Assembly (NCBI RefSeq): GCF_014656195.1
Contig: NZ_BNBY01000027.1
Coordinates: forward strand, 41,627 to 105,626
Source: Kitasatospora xanthocidica
GTDB taxonomy: Bacteria > Actinomycetota > Actinomycetes > Streptomycetales > Streptomycetaceae
DNA length: 64,000 nucleotides
Direction: 5' to 3'
The notes under the pieces were generated by a model. It did not search any database. It was given only the letters and a program-made list of their open reading frames with translations, and was not told the origin of the DNA. Position 1 is the first letter of the stretch. Each line of letters opens with the position of its first letter. Positions 32,944-42,170 of this stretch are shown piece after piece. The position numbers were made by a program, and so were the translations under genes.

Positions 32944-33708
32944 ATGCAGGAGACGCAGGAGACCGCGCAGGACCCCAAGGACGGCTCGCGCCGCCGGGTG
33001 CTGCTGAAGCTGTCCGGTGAAGCCTTCGCCGGTGGCGGCGGGCTCGGCGTCGACCCGGACGTCGTGCACGCGATCGCCCGGGAGATCGCCACCGTCGTCC
33101 GCGCCGGTACCGAGGTCGCGGTGGTCATCGGCGGCGGGAACTTCTTCCGGGGCGCCGAGCTGCAGGTGCGCGGCATGGACCGGGCCCGGTCCGACTACAT
33201 GGGCATGCTCGGCACCGTCATGAACTGCCTGGCGCTGCAGGACTTCCTGGTCAAGGAGGGCATCGAGACCCGGGTCCAGACCGCGATCACCATGGGCCAG
33301 GTCGCCGAGCCGTACCTGCCGCTGCGGGCCGTCCGGCACCTGGAGAAGGGCCGTGTGGTGATCTTCGGCGCCGGTATGGGCATGCCGTACTTCTCGACCG
33401 ACACCACGGCCGTCCAGCGCGCGCTGGAGATCCACGCCGACGTCCTGCTGATGGGCAAGAACGGTGTGGACGGCGTCTACGACTCCGACCCGCGGACCAA
33501 CCCGGACGCCGTCAAGTTCGACGCGCTGGAGTACTCCGAGGTCATCGCGCGCGACCTCAAGGTGGCCGACCTCACCGCGATCACGCTGTGCAAGGACAAC
33601 AACCTCCCGATGCTGGTCTTCGAACTGCTGGCGGAGGGCAATATCGCGCGTGCGGTGAAGAGTGAGAAGATCGGCACACTCATCAGCCAGGATTCCGTCC
33701 GGGCCTGA
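32944..33708 (+). CDS. pyrH: UMP kinase
   Basis: The 254-residue amino-acid-kinase-fold enzyme phosphorylates UMP to UDP with ATP and is allosterically controlled by UTP/GTP. Signatures: VLLKLSGEAFAGG, VVIGGGNFFRGAELQ, ARSDYMGMLGTVMNCLALQD and LLMGKNGVDGVYDSDPRTN. ATG 32944 has AAAGGAGAAG upstream. It is in the conserved tsf-pyrH-frr-cdsA order, with a 99-bp gap to frr. A long hairpin lies in its leader. Confidence 0.96.
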   Translation: MQETQETAQDPKDGSRRRVLLKLSGEAFAGGGGLGVDPDVVHAIAREIATVVRAGTEVAVVIGGGNFFRGAELQVRGMDRARSDYMGMLGTVMNCLALQDFLVKEGIETRVQTAITMGQVAEPYLPLRAVRHLEKGRVVIFGAGMGMPYFSTDTTAVQRALEIHADVLLMGKNGVDGVYDSDPRTNPDAVKFDALEYSEVIARDLKVADLTAITLCKDNNLPMLVFELLAEGNIARAVKSEKIGTLISQDSVRA

Positions 33709-33806
33709 GCCGCAACCAGCCGTACGGAACGGCGCGGGAGCCGCGACCGGCCTCCGCGCCGACACCGGTCGGGACAACAGCAGATGAACCGGACAGGGAG
33801 ACCACA

Positions 33807-34364
33807 GTGATCGAAGAGACCCTCCTCGAGGCCGAGGAGAAGATGGAGAAGGCCGTCAGCGTCGCCAAGGACGACCTCGCGGCCATCCGCACCGGCCGCG
33901 CGCACCCGGCGATGTTCGCCAAGATCGTCGCGGAGTACTACGGCGCCATCACGCCGATCAACCAGCTGGCCTCGTTCTCGGTGCCGGAGCCGCGGATGGC
34001 GGTCGTCTCGCCGTTCGACAAGACCGCGCTGAAGGCCATCGAGCAGGCGATCCGCGACTCCGACCTGGGCGTCAACCCGTCGAACGACGGCTCGATCATC
34101 CGCGTGGTGCTGCCGGAGCTGACCGAGGAGCGTCGCCGGGAGTTCATCAAGATCGCCCGTACCAAGGGCGAGGACGCCAAGGTCTCGATCCGTTCGGTGC
34201 GCCGCAAGGCCAAGGACGCCATCGACAAGCTGGTCAAGGACGGCGAGGTCGGCGAGGACGACGGCCGCCGCGCCGAGAAGGAGCTCGACGACACCACGGC
34301 CAAGTACGTGGCGCAGGTCGACGAGCTGCTGAAGCACAAGGAATCCGAGCTGCTCGAGGTCTGA
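33807..34364 (+). CDS. frr: Ribosome recycling factor
   Basis: The 185-residue three-helix protein splits post-termination ribosomes together with EF-G. It starts MIEETLLEAEEKMEKAVSVA from GTG 33807 (GGGAG upstream) and carries LAAIRTGRAHPAMFAKI and VSIRSVRRKAKDAIDKL. Length is normal. The stop overlaps the cdsA ATG by one base. Confidence 0.97.
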   Translation: MIEETLLEAEEKMEKAVSVAKDDLAAIRTGRAHPAMFAKIVAEYYGAITPINQLASFSVPEPRMAVVSPFDKTALKAIEQAIRDSDLGVNPSNDGSIIRVVLPELTEERRREFIKIARTKGEDAKVSIRSVRRKAKDAIDKLVKDGEVGEDDGRRAEKELDDTTAKYVAQVDELLKHKESELLEV

Positions 34365-35923
34365 TGAACGACGCCCCTGACGCCCCTGGCTACTGGGGCT
34401 CGTCCGACCAGCAGTTCCAGCCCTACCGTCCGGCGCCGCAGCCGCAGCCGCAGCCGCAGCCGCCGCCGCAGGCACCCCGTACCCCGGCCCACCCGGCGCC
34501 GGGGTACGGCGAGCCGCCGGCGCCGGTCCAGGGACACCCCGGCCGCCCAGGCGGCCACGCCGTGCCGCCCGGCGCGCCCGGCGGCGTCCCGGGGGAGCGG
34601 GGCCTCCGTTCGGATCACCCGCAGCAGCCTCCGGTGTACTGGGGTGGCGACGCGGAGGAGACTCAGGTCATGCCTCCCGTACCGGCCGACCCCGGCCCGC
34701 TGCCCGGCGCGCCCGCCCACGGCACGTCAGCTCACGGCGCGTCAGCCCACGGCCCGGCCGACCCCGCCGCGGGACCGGCCCGGGAGGCCGGCCGGCTGAG
34801 CGGCCCGCTGTTCCGGGACGAGCAGCCCGGTGCCGCACAGCCCGGTGCTCCTCAGCCCGGTGCCGCACAGCCCGGTGCCCTGCAGTCCGGGAACGCGCAG
34901 CCCGGCGTGACGGAGACGGTCGTGTTGCGCGCCATATCCGACGCCGCCGCCCCCGGCCACGGCACCCCGCCGTACTCGGGGGCATCGGTGCATCCCGCGC
35001 CGCCGCCCAGCCACCCGGCGGCCGGCCGGCCCCACTTCGTGCCGTCGTCCCATCCAGGGCAGGAGACACCCGTGGCCGCCCAGCCCGACCCGCAACCGCA
35101 GCCGCGCAAGCAGCGCGGTGGCCGTAACCTCCAGGCCGCCATAGGCGTCGGGGTCGGCCTCGGGGCGGTGATCGTCGCCTCGCTGTTCGTGGTGAAGGCA
35201 CTGTTCCTGGTCGTCGTGATGGCCGCGGTCGCGGTGGGCGTCTGGGAGCTGACCAGTCGGCTCGCCGAGCGCAAGCAGATCAAGGCGCCGCTGGTCCCGC
35301 TGGTCGTGGGCGGCATCGCCATGGTCGCCACCGGCTACTGGTCCGGGATCCAGTGGGCCGCGGCCTCGCTCGCGCTGACCGGGCTGGCGGTGATGGTCTG
35401 GCGGATGGCCGAGCCGCCGGAGGACTACCTGCGGGACATAACGGCGGGGGTGTTCACCGCCTTCTACGTGCCGTTCCTGGCCACCTTCGTGGCGATGATG
35501 CTGGCGGCCGACGACGGCCCCCAGCGGATCGTGCTGTTCCTGATCGTCACGATCTGCAGCGACACCGGCGCCTACGCCGTGGGCTACAAGTTCGGCAAGA
35601 CCAAGCTGGCCCCGACGATCAGTCCCGGCAAGACCCGCGAGGGCCTGGCCGGCGGCATCGCGCTGTCGATGCTGGCGGGCGCGCTGCTGATGCAGCTGAT
35701 CATCGACGACGGCAGCTGGTGGCAGGGCCTGATCCTGGGCGGCTGCGCGGCGGTCACCGCGACCCTGGGCGACCTGGGCGAGTCGATGATCAAGCGCGAC
35801 CTCGGGATCAAGGACATGGGCACGCTGCTGCCCGGCCACGGCGGCATCATGGACCGGCTGGACTCGCTCCTGCCGACCGCCCCGGTGGTCTGGCTGCTGC
35901 TGGCGGCCTTCGTGGGCAGCTGA
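34364..35923 (+). CDS. cdsA: Phosphatidate cytidylyltransferase with long disordered N-terminus
   Basis: CdsA makes CDP-diacylglycerol from CTP and phosphatidic acid in the membrane. The catalytic part begins at about residue 250 with several membrane segments (VIVASLFVVKALFLVVVMAA and others) and ends in the CdsA signature, SMIKRDLGIKDMGTLLPGHG then GIMDRLDS. The first ~250 residues are Pro/Gln/Ala/Gly-rich with QP runs and PGAAQPGAPQPG repeats, and are probably disordered and cytoplasmic. The ATG overlaps the frr stop, which fixes the start. Typical CdsA is ~270 residues, so the lead doubles the length. Confidence 0.94.
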   Translation: MNDAPDAPGYWGSSDQQFQPYRPAPQPQPQPQPPPQAPRTPAHPAPGYGEPPAPVQGHPGRPGGHAVPPGAPGGVPGERGLRSDHPQQPPVYWGGDAEETQVMPPVPADPGPLPGAPAHGTSAHGASAHGPADPAAGPAREAGRLSGPLFRDEQPGAAQPGAPQPGAAQPGALQSGNAQPGVTETVVLRAISDAAAPGHGTPPYSGASVHPAPPPSHPAAGRPHFVPSSHPGQETPVAAQPDPQPQPRKQRGGRNLQAAIGVGVGLGAVIVASLFVVKALFLVVVMAAVAVGVWELTSRLAERKQIKAPLVPLVVGGIAMVATGYWSGIQWAAASLALTGLAVMVWRMAEPPEDYLRDITAGVFTAFYVPFLATFVAMMLAADDGPQRIVLFLIVTICSDTGAYAVGYKFGKTKLAPTISPGKTREGLAGGIALSMLAGALLMQLIIDDGSWWQGLILGGCAAVTATLGDLGESMIKRDLGIKDMGTLLPGHGGIMDRLDSLLPTAPVVWLLLAAFVGS

Positions 35924-35941
35924 TCCGCGCGTAGGAACGCA

Positions 35942-35970
35942 GGGCCCCGGACGTCTGACGTCCGGGGCCC
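35942..35970. terminator. Terminator after cdsA
   Basis: GGGCCCCGGACGTC (35942-35955) and GACGTCCGGGGCCC (35957-35970) are perfect inverted repeats with one base between, so the real loop opens a few pairs. It marks the end of the rpsB-cdsA cluster. Confidence 0.8.
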
Positions 35971-36652
35971 GCGCGCGTCCGGACACCGGAGCACCGGTAT
36001 CCGGACCGGGGAGGCGCCCCCGGTGGGCGAACCGGCGCCAGCCCCATTCCCACGGGTATTCCGGCGGCCGGCGGTCTTCCTCGTGCCGGCGGTCTTCGTA
36101 CCGGAACGGTTGCGTCCTGTTTCCGATGGTCTTCGCACGCACGGGAGCGGTCGCGTCCTCCTGCCGTTCGGGGACGTTCCGACCGGCGGGAAACGGCCCG
36201 CCGACGGCCTTGGGGACGCGGTCGCGCCCGTCCGGCAAGCACGCGCGAGGAGAGCGGGCGGGGAGCGAACCGGGACGTGAGCTGGGCCGCGGGGCAGCCG
36301 GGAACCCGAGCGGCTCCGACCAGGCCCCACCGGGTCCTCGCAGGCCGGAGCGCTGATCGCACCCCCAGGCGTGGCCGGTGAGCGGTCGTCGGGGAGAATC
36401 CGCCGGTCCGGTCCGCACGACCGGGCGGCGGTGATCGGCACAAAGGGGACGGGTCCCCAAACGGACGCGTGATCGTTACCTGAACTCAATGAAAAATTCT
36501 CCCGGTCGCATACGATCTCCGGCAGCGCAATGGGGCTCCCGTCAGGGGCGATGGGTGGAGAGGAAGCCGGTGAAAACGGACCTTCAGGCATAAGGCACTT
36601 TCTCCCCGCCATTTCGCGTCGTCGCCCCTCAGCCCCCCCTCTTGGAGTTTCC
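35971..36652. other. Gene-free region between cdsA and the Stealth gene
   Basis: No supported gene lies in these 682 bases; several open frames exist on both strands, but none has a ribosome site or recognisable product. GGCGGTCTTC is duplicated near 36070-36100. From about 36465 the composition becomes A/T-richer (TCAATGAAAAATTC) and TACGAT at 36511-36516 is a plausible -10, giving a ~130-nt leader for the Stealth gene. The leader has GGAAGCCGGTGAAAACGG, which only superficially recalls a cobalamin-riboswitch core. Confidence 0.5.
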
Positions 36653-38575
36653 GTGTCCGTACGCCCGGCCCGTCTCAGCACCGCGATGCGCCCGTTCGCC
36701 GCGCTGGCACGCCGTCGCCGGCCCGCCGCGGGCGAGGGTGTCGGCCAAGGGCCGGTCCAGGAGCGGACCGCGCCGGAAGCCGCGCCGGAAACCGGGCCGG
36801 AGGCCGCGGTGGAGGAGCCGCTCGCCGCGATCGAGCGGCTGGCCCAGGAGCGTGCCGCGCGCGAGGCGGAGCTGATCTCCTCGCTCCCAGGGGTGGCCCG
36901 CTGCGGCGACCTGCTGGCGGAGCCGCACCGCACGCTCCTGCCGGGGCAGCGCCGGGACGGAAACCTGGCCGAGGTGGCCGGGGTGCTGAGCGGCACGGGC
37001 ATCGCGCACGGCATCGTGCCCGACCGGCACCCGCGTCACCGGCTGGCGATATCCCCCGGCGACCGGCCGGCGGTCCTGGAGGCGCTGGCCGCCTCGTTCG
37101 CCGGGCAGGCCGTCTACGCGGACCTGCTGGAGCACGGGCGCACCCTCGGCACCGTCCTGGCCGAGCAGCTGCCCGCCGCGGTGGCCCTGGTGGAGGACGC
37201 GCCGGGCTCCCCGGACGACGCCCCGGCCGGTGAGCCGGACGGGGACCGGGCGCCGGACGGCGAGGCCCAGGTCGGTCCGATCTGGCCGGAGGACCGGGTC
37301 AAGGGCGTGCGGATCTACCGGCCCGCCGCTATCGGCACCCTGCTGTACGGCTCCGACACCGGCTGCGACGTCGAGTTCTGGGACTCCGCCGCCCCCTCCG
37401 AGGGCGCGATCGCCTCGATCGACGAGACCCCGCTCGGCTGGTGGGTGCCCTCGTTGGAGGCCACCGCCACCACGACCGTCGACGGCCGGCCCTACCCGCT
37501 GCTCGACATCTTCGCCACCGACCTGCCGGACCGGGTCACCTTCCCCGTGGACGTCGTGATCACCTGGGTGGACGACGCCGACCCCGCCTGGCAGGAGCGC
37601 CGCGCCGCCGCCCGGGCCCGGCTCGCGCACACCGCGGCCCCGATCGCGGAGGAGGACGGCGTCGCGGCCAGCGGCATCGCGGGCGACGCCGACCAGCGCT
37701 TCCGCAACCGCGACGAGCTGAGGTACTGCCTGCGCGCCCTCGCCGCGCACGCGCCGTGGATCCGGCACATCCACCTGGTCACCGACGACCAGGTGCCGCA
37801 CTGGCTGGACACCGACCAGCCGGGCCTGTCCGTGGTCCCGCACCGCGAGCTGTTCGCCGGCACCGACGCCGGGCCGGTGTTCAACTCGCACGCCATCGAG
37901 AGCCGGCTGCACCTGGTCCCCGGGCTGTCCGAGCACTTCCTGTACGTGAACGACGACGTCTTCCTCGGCCGCACCCTCGTGCCGGAGGACTTCTTCCTCG
38001 GCAACGGCCTGCCGCGCTGCTTCCCCGACAGCCGAATCGTTCCGCCGGGCGCGGCCGCCGCCGACGACTCGGTCTACGTCGCCGCCCTGAAGAACACCCG
38101 CGCCACGCTGGCCGCCGCCGTAGGCAAGACCTACCCGCGCACTCTCAAGCACTCCCCGCACCCGCTGCGCCGGAGCGTGCTGGCCGAGAGCGCCGAGCGG
38201 TTCGCGGACGAGCTGGACGGCACGGTCCGGTCGGCCTTCCGGGCCGCCACCGACCTCGCGCCGGTCACCCTGGCGGTCCACTACGCCCACGCGACCGCCC
38301 GCGCGGTGGAGGGGCACCTCTACGACGGCTACTTCGTCACCGACAGCGCCGAGGACCTCGCCCGGCTCACGGACCTGCTGGACGAGCGCTGGGCGGACCA
38401 CTTCTGCCTCGCCGACGGCACCCGTGACCACATGCCCCCGCAGGAGCAAGAGGCGGCCGTCACCGCCTTCCTGCGGGCTTACTTCCCGGTGCCCTCCCGC
38501 TTCGAGGCCCAGCTGCCCGAGGAGGCCGGTCCGGCCCGCCCGGCGGTCCACGCCTCCGCCGCCGCAGGGGAGTAA
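36653..38575 (+). CDS. Stealth-family exopolysaccharide phosphotransferase
   Basis: The 640-residue protein is related to capsule and GlcNAc-1-phosphate transferases of the Stealth family, which transfer sugar-1-phosphates to build phosphodiester-linked polymers. The conserved regions are visible: CR1 VDVVITWVDDADPAWQERRA (about residue 300), CR2 RFRNRDELRYCLRALAAHAP and HLVTDDQVPHWL up to YVNDDVFLGRTLVPEDFF, CR3 KTYPRTLKHSPHPLRRSVLA, and a CR4-like end. The first ~290 residues are less conserved. GTG 36653 has GGAG five bases upstream. It stands alone between cdsA and a secreted deacetylase and could contribute to a cell-surface glycan. Confidence 0.88.
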   Translation: MSVRPARLSTAMRPFAALARRRRPAAGEGVGQGPVQERTAPEAAPETGPEAAVEEPLAAIERLAQERAAREAELISSLPGVARCGDLLAEPHRTLLPGQRRDGNLAEVAGVLSGTGIAHGIVPDRHPRHRLAISPGDRPAVLEALAASFAGQAVYADLLEHGRTLGTVLAEQLPAAVALVEDAPGSPDDAPAGEPDGDRAPDGEAQVGPIWPEDRVKGVRIYRPAAIGTLLYGSDTGCDVEFWDSAAPSEGAIASIDETPLGWWVPSLEATATTTVDGRPYPLLDIFATDLPDRVTFPVDVVITWVDDADPAWQERRAAARARLAHTAAPIAEEDGVAASGIAGDADQRFRNRDELRYCLRALAAHAPWIRHIHLVTDDQVPHWLDTDQPGLSVVPHRELFAGTDAGPVFNSHAIESRLHLVPGLSEHFLYVNDDVFLGRTLVPEDFFLGNGLPRCFPDSRIVPPGAAAADDSVYVAALKNTRATLAAAVGKTYPRTLKHSPHPLRRSVLAESAERFADELDGTVRSAFRAATDLAPVTLAVHYAHATARAVEGHLYDGYFVTDSAEDLARLTDLLDERWADHFCLADGTRDHMPPQEQEAAVTAFLRAYFPVPSRFEAQLPEEAGPARPAVHASAAAGE

Positions 38576-38802
38576 CGCGGGCCGCGCCGCCTCGACCCGC
38601 CGCCCCGCCTCGACCCGCCGCGTCGCACGGGGTCCGCAGAGGCGATCGGGCCGCCCCGGAGCCCGCCCCGGACCCCTCTCCGCACCGCCCCGCTCCCGTT
38701 CGCGACCGGCGGTGTCCGCCACGCACTGACGTGGTGTGATAATCCCTTCGGAATCGCCCCAGGGGCGGACGCGACCGGGACGGGCGAAGGGGCGGGTGCG
38801 GG

Positions 38803-40893
38803 GTGGGGCGGGTGACGACCGCCATGGCGGCGCTGGCCTTGGCACTGTCGCAGACGTGGACGGCACCGGCGGCGCTGACGGCCGGACCGAGGCACCGGCC
38901 CGCCGTGGCCGACGAGCCCGCGGGGGTCGTCCAGATCGTCGCCCACCAGGACGACGACCTGCTGTTCATGAACCCGGACCTGTCCAACAGCATCCGGGCG
39001 GGCCTGAAGGTGACCACCGTCTACGTGACGGGCGGCGCCGCCGGCAGCGGGGCGGCCTTCGCCGCCCACCGGCAGGACGGCGCCCGGCTCGCCTACGCCC
39101 GGATGGCCGGCGAGGCCGCCGGGACCGGGGCCGGTGACTGCGCCGACGACCCGGGCCCGGCCTGCTGGGACCGGGACGACTACCGGCCGATGCCGGACGG
39201 TCCGGTGGCCGAACGCTTCACCCTCAAGACGAACCGGTCGCTGCAGCTCGTCTTCCTCAACCTCCCCGAGTTCGCCGACTCCGCCTACCTCGGCGGGAAC
39301 GCCCTGCGCCGGCTCTGGGACACCAGGGCGAGCGCCGAGCCCGCCCGGACCGGGACGCTGGACATGGACGGCCCCGGCACCGTCTGGCCGCAGACCTACG
39401 ACGGCGCGCGGCTGATCGACATGCTGCACGCGGTGCTCGCCGACCAGGGCCCGACCCTGGTCAGGGTGCAGGACCCGGCACCGGACCCGACGCTGTGGGC
39501 CTCCCACGCGGAGCACGACCACGCGGACCATATCTCCGCCGCGTGGTTCGGGGACGCGGCGGCCGCGGCGTACACGGCGGCTGGGCACCGGGTGGTGATC
39601 GAGCACTACCGCGCCTACAACATCTGGTCCTCGCCGGCCGTCCTCTCCTCCGAGGAGACCGCCGACAAGTACGCCACCTTCCGCGAGTACGCCGGGCGGG
39701 ACACCAAGCTGCCCACCGGAGCGGCCTTCGCCGCGGGCGCGTACGCGGGGTGGCTGTCCCGGCAGTACCAGCGCTCCCCACGGTCCACCCAGGTGGTGGC
39801 CGCGGACCGGAGCGGGGCCCTGCACGCCTTCGTGGTGGAGAGCGGCTCGCTCCTGGAGTGGGCCGAGGACGAGAACGAGGCGTGGCACGGCCCGGTCGCG
39901 CACGACGGCCCGGGCGGGCCGCTGGCGGCCGGCGTGACCGTCACCCGCCGCCCGGACGGCGGGCTCGCGGTGTTCGGCCAGCGCGCGGACACCGGCGTGA
40001 TCGTCTCCGGCACCCAGGACCCGGCCGGCGGCTGGACCTGGTCCGACCTGGGCAGTCCCGACCCCGTCGCCGCCCCGGCGGTCTCCAAGCTCGCCAACCC
40101 CGCGCTCCAGGTGAGCATGCCCGTGGTGGCCGCCGACGGCGAGGGGCGGCTGCACCTGTTCGTCCGCAACCGGGGCGGCGGCGTCAGCGCCCGGGCGCAG
40201 ACCGGTCCCGACGGGAGGTGGGGCGCGTGGGCCGCGCTCGGCGGTACGGACGTGCAGGGCGCGCCCTCGGCCGTCACCACCGCGGACGGCCGGATCGAGG
40301 TCTTCGCCGTCTCCGTGAAGGCCGCCGGCACGCGCCCGGTCGTACTGCACTGGTCCGGGTCCGGGTCCGGGTCCGGGTCCGCCGACGGCGCGCTGCTGCC
40401 CGACCACGACTTCCCGGCCGTCTCCCCGTCCGGCGGCATCGGGGTGGGGACGGACCCCGACGGCCGTCCGGTGCTGTTCTACCGGCAGCTCCCGAGCGGC
40501 CCGCTGCCCGGGCCGACCACCCGGTCGGCCCTGATGCGCCTCGTCTGGAGCGCCCCGGACGGGCGCTGGGCGCCGGCCGGGCCGGTCGGCGGCGGGGCCG
40601 ATCCCGGCGGCAGCGGCGAGCCCGCCGCGGTGGCGCCCGCCGCCGCCGGGCACCCGATGGTGGTGGCGGTGCGCAACGGGGACGGCGGCGTCAGCGTGAC
40701 CCGCCAGGGCGCCGACGGACAGTTCGGCGACTGGAGTGCCCTGGACGGCTTCACCGTCGGCGCCCCGGCCGCCGGGGTCGACCGCGACGGCCGCACGGAC
40801 CTGGTGGCGCTCGGCGCGGACGGCCGGCTGCGCCACAGCCGGGAGCGGGCGGACGGTTCGTTCGGCGACTGGAGCACCGTCGAGGAGCCGTGA
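38803..40893 (+). CDS. Secreted PIG-L/LmbE-family deacetylase with C-terminal beta-propeller-like repeats
   Basis: About 696 residues. A hydrophobic N-terminus (TTAMAALALALSQTWTAPAA) acts as signal peptide. The PIG-L domain shows the zinc and catalytic motif AHQDDDLLF (His48, Asp50, Asp51; the usual Pro after His is Gln) and the histidine cluster HAEHDHADHI (about residue 235). Family members remove acetyl groups from N-acetylglucosaminyl substrates. The C-terminal half (about 330-690) consists of repeated blades (VVAADRSGALHAFVVESG, VVAADGEGRLHLFVRNRG, GVDRDGRTDLVALGADGRLR) like sugar- or surface-binding propellers, with a SGSGSGSGS linker from a 6-bp repeat near 40355. The start may be GTG 38803 or 38812. 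A GATAAT box is at 38738-38743. Confidence 0.82.
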   Translation: MGRVTTAMAALALALSQTWTAPAALTAGPRHRPAVADEPAGVVQIVAHQDDDLLFMNPDLSNSIRAGLKVTTVYVTGGAAGSGAAFAAHRQDGARLAYARMAGEAAGTGAGDCADDPGPACWDRDDYRPMPDGPVAERFTLKTNRSLQLVFLNLPEFADSAYLGGNALRRLWDTRASAEPARTGTLDMDGPGTVWPQTYDGARLIDMLHAVLADQGPTLVRVQDPAPDPTLWASHAEHDHADHISAAWFGDAAAAAYTAAGHRVVIEHYRAYNIWSSPAVLSSEETADKYATFREYAGRDTKLPTGAAFAAGAYAGWLSRQYQRSPRSTQVVAADRSGALHAFVVESGSLLEWAEDENEAWHGPVAHDGPGGPLAAGVTVTRRPDGGLAVFGQRADTGVIVSGTQDPAGGWTWSDLGSPDPVAAPAVSKLANPALQVSMPVVAADGEGRLHLFVRNRGGGVSARAQTGPDGRWGAWAALGGTDVQGAPSAVTTADGRIEVFAVSVKAAGTRPVVLHWSGSGSGSGSADGALLPDHDFPAVSPSGGIGVGTDPDGRPVLFYRQLPSGPLPGPTTRSALMRLVWSAPDGRWAPAGPVGGGADPGGSGEPAAVAPAAAGHPMVVAVRNGDGGVSVTRQGADGQFGDWSALDGFTVGAPAAGVDRDGRTDLVALGADGRLRHSRERADGSFGDWSTVEEP

Positions 40894-40909
40894 CCCGGCC
40901 GCGGCCGGA

Positions 40910-40931
40910 CCCCGCCCCGGCCCGGGCGGGG
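40910..40931 (+). terminator. Terminator between the PIG-L gene and rlmN
   Basis: CCCCGCCC (40910-40917) and GGGCGGGG (40924-40931) form an 8-bp stem with a 6-nt loop, 17 bp after the stop codon. Confidence 0.6.
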
Positions 40932-40964
40932 CCGACTCCCGACGTCTGCGACACTGGAACAACC

Positions 40965-42104
40965 ATGCCTAAGCCCGGAGAACTCACCTTTGTCGCGCCG
41001 CGCGGCGCCAAGCCCCCGCGACACCTCGCCGACCTGAGCCCCGCCGAGCGCAAGGAGGCCGTCGCCGAGCTGGGCGAGCAGCCGTTCCGCGCCAAGCAGC
41101 TCTCCAACCACTACTTCGGCCGGATGTCGAACGACCCGGCGAGCTGGACGGACATCCCCGCCGCCAGCCGGGAGAAGCTCACCGAGAGCCTGCTGCCCGA
41201 GCTGATGTCGGTGGTGCGGCACGTCTCCTGCGACGACGACGCCACCCGCAAGACGCTGTGGAAGCTCTTCGACGGCACGCTCGTGGAGTCCGTGCTGATG
41301 CGCTACCCGGACCGGGTCACCATGTGCATCAGCTCGCAGGCCGGCTGCGGCATGAATTGCCCGTTCTGCGCCACCGGCCAGGCCGGTCTGACCCGCAACC
41401 TCTCCACCGCCGAGATCGTCGAGCAGATCGCGGCCGGGATGCGCTCGCTCAAGTCCGGTGAGTTCGGGGGGCAGGGGGAGTCGTCCTCCGGGGACGGCAG
41501 CGGCCCGGGCGGGGAGGCGCGGCTGTCCAACGTGGTCTTCATGGGCATGGGTGAGCCGCTCGCCAACTACAACCGGGTGCTGGCCTCGATCCGCCGGCTG
41601 ACCGACCCGGCGCCGGACGGCTTCGGCCTGTCCCAGCGCGGCATCACCGTCTCCACCGTCGGGCTCGTCCCGGCGATGCACCGCTTCGCCGACGAGGGCC
41701 TCAGCTGCCGTCTGGCGCTGTCGCTGCACGCCCCGGACGACGAGCTGCGCGACGAGCTGGTGCCGGTGAACACCCGGTGGAAGGTCGCCGAGGTGCTGGA
41801 CGCGGCGTGGAACTACGCGGAGAAGTCCGGCCGCCGGATCTCCATCGAGTACGCGCTGATCAAGGACATCAACGACCAGGCCTGGCGGGCCGACCTGCTG
41901 GGCCGGCTGATCAAGAACCACCGGGTGCACGTCAACCTGATCCCGCTGAACCCGACCCCGGGTTCCAAGTGGACCGCGTCCCGGCCCGAGGACGAGCGGG
42001 AGTTCGTCCGCCGGCTGCGGTCGTACGGCGTGCCGACGACCGTCCGCGACACCCGCGGCCAGGAGATCGACGGCGCCTGCGGCCAGCTCGCCGCGGCGGG
42101 CTAG
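40965..42104 (+). CDS. rlmN: 23S rRNA (A2503-C2)/tRNA (A37-C2) methyltransferase RlmN
   Basis: The 379-residue radical-SAM enzyme methylates A2503 of 23S rRNA and A37 of some tRNAs. It has the CxxxCxxC iron-sulfur motif in AGCGMNCPFCATGQAG, the glycine-rich VVFMGMGEPLANYNRVL, the methyl-carrying cysteine region near the end (EIDGACGQL) and the conserved HVNLIPLNPTPGS. ATG 40965 (MPKPGELTFVAPRG) is the actinobacterial start. There is a local insertion, GEFGGQGESSSGDGSGPGGE (about residues 165-185), that looks like a flexible loop. It converges with the ABC permease gene. Confidence 0.95.
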   Translation: MPKPGELTFVAPRGAKPPRHLADLSPAERKEAVAELGEQPFRAKQLSNHYFGRMSNDPASWTDIPAASREKLTESLLPELMSVVRHVSCDDDATRKTLWKLFDGTLVESVLMRYPDRVTMCISSQAGCGMNCPFCATGQAGLTRNLSTAEIVEQIAAGMRSLKSGEFGGQGESSSGDGSGPGGEARLSNVVFMGMGEPLANYNRVLASIRRLTDPAPDGFGLSQRGITVSTVGLVPAMHRFADEGLSCRLALSLHAPDDELRDELVPVNTRWKVAEVLDAAWNYAEKSGRRISIEYALIKDINDQAWRADLLGRLIKNHRVHVNLIPLNPTPGSKWTASRPEDEREFVRRLRSYGVPTTVRDTRGQEIDGACGQLAAAG

Positions 42105-42122
42105 TCCCGGCCGGCCGGACCC

Positions 42123-42140
42123 GGCGGGGACCGACCCGCC
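42123..42140. terminator. Hairpin between convergent rlmN and the permease gene
   Basis: GGCGGG (42123-42128) and CCCGCC (42135-42140) form a short stem with a 6-nt loop in the 66-bp gap between converging genes. Confidence 0.5.
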
Positions 42141-42170
42141 GCGGCGCCGGCCCTCACCGGGGCCCGGTGG

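Noticed and set aside
36023..36356. Small genes in the cdsA-Stealth gap
   Set aside because: Frames on both strands lack ribosome sites, conserved motifs or a plausible start; GC-rich DNA gives such frames by chance.
36520..36600. Possible cobalamin riboswitch in the Stealth-gene leader (GGAAGCCGGTGAAAACGG)
   Set aside because: Only one box resembles the core; the downstream conserved CCCGC-AACTG-type segment and B12 box are not found, and the gene has no link to cobalamin.
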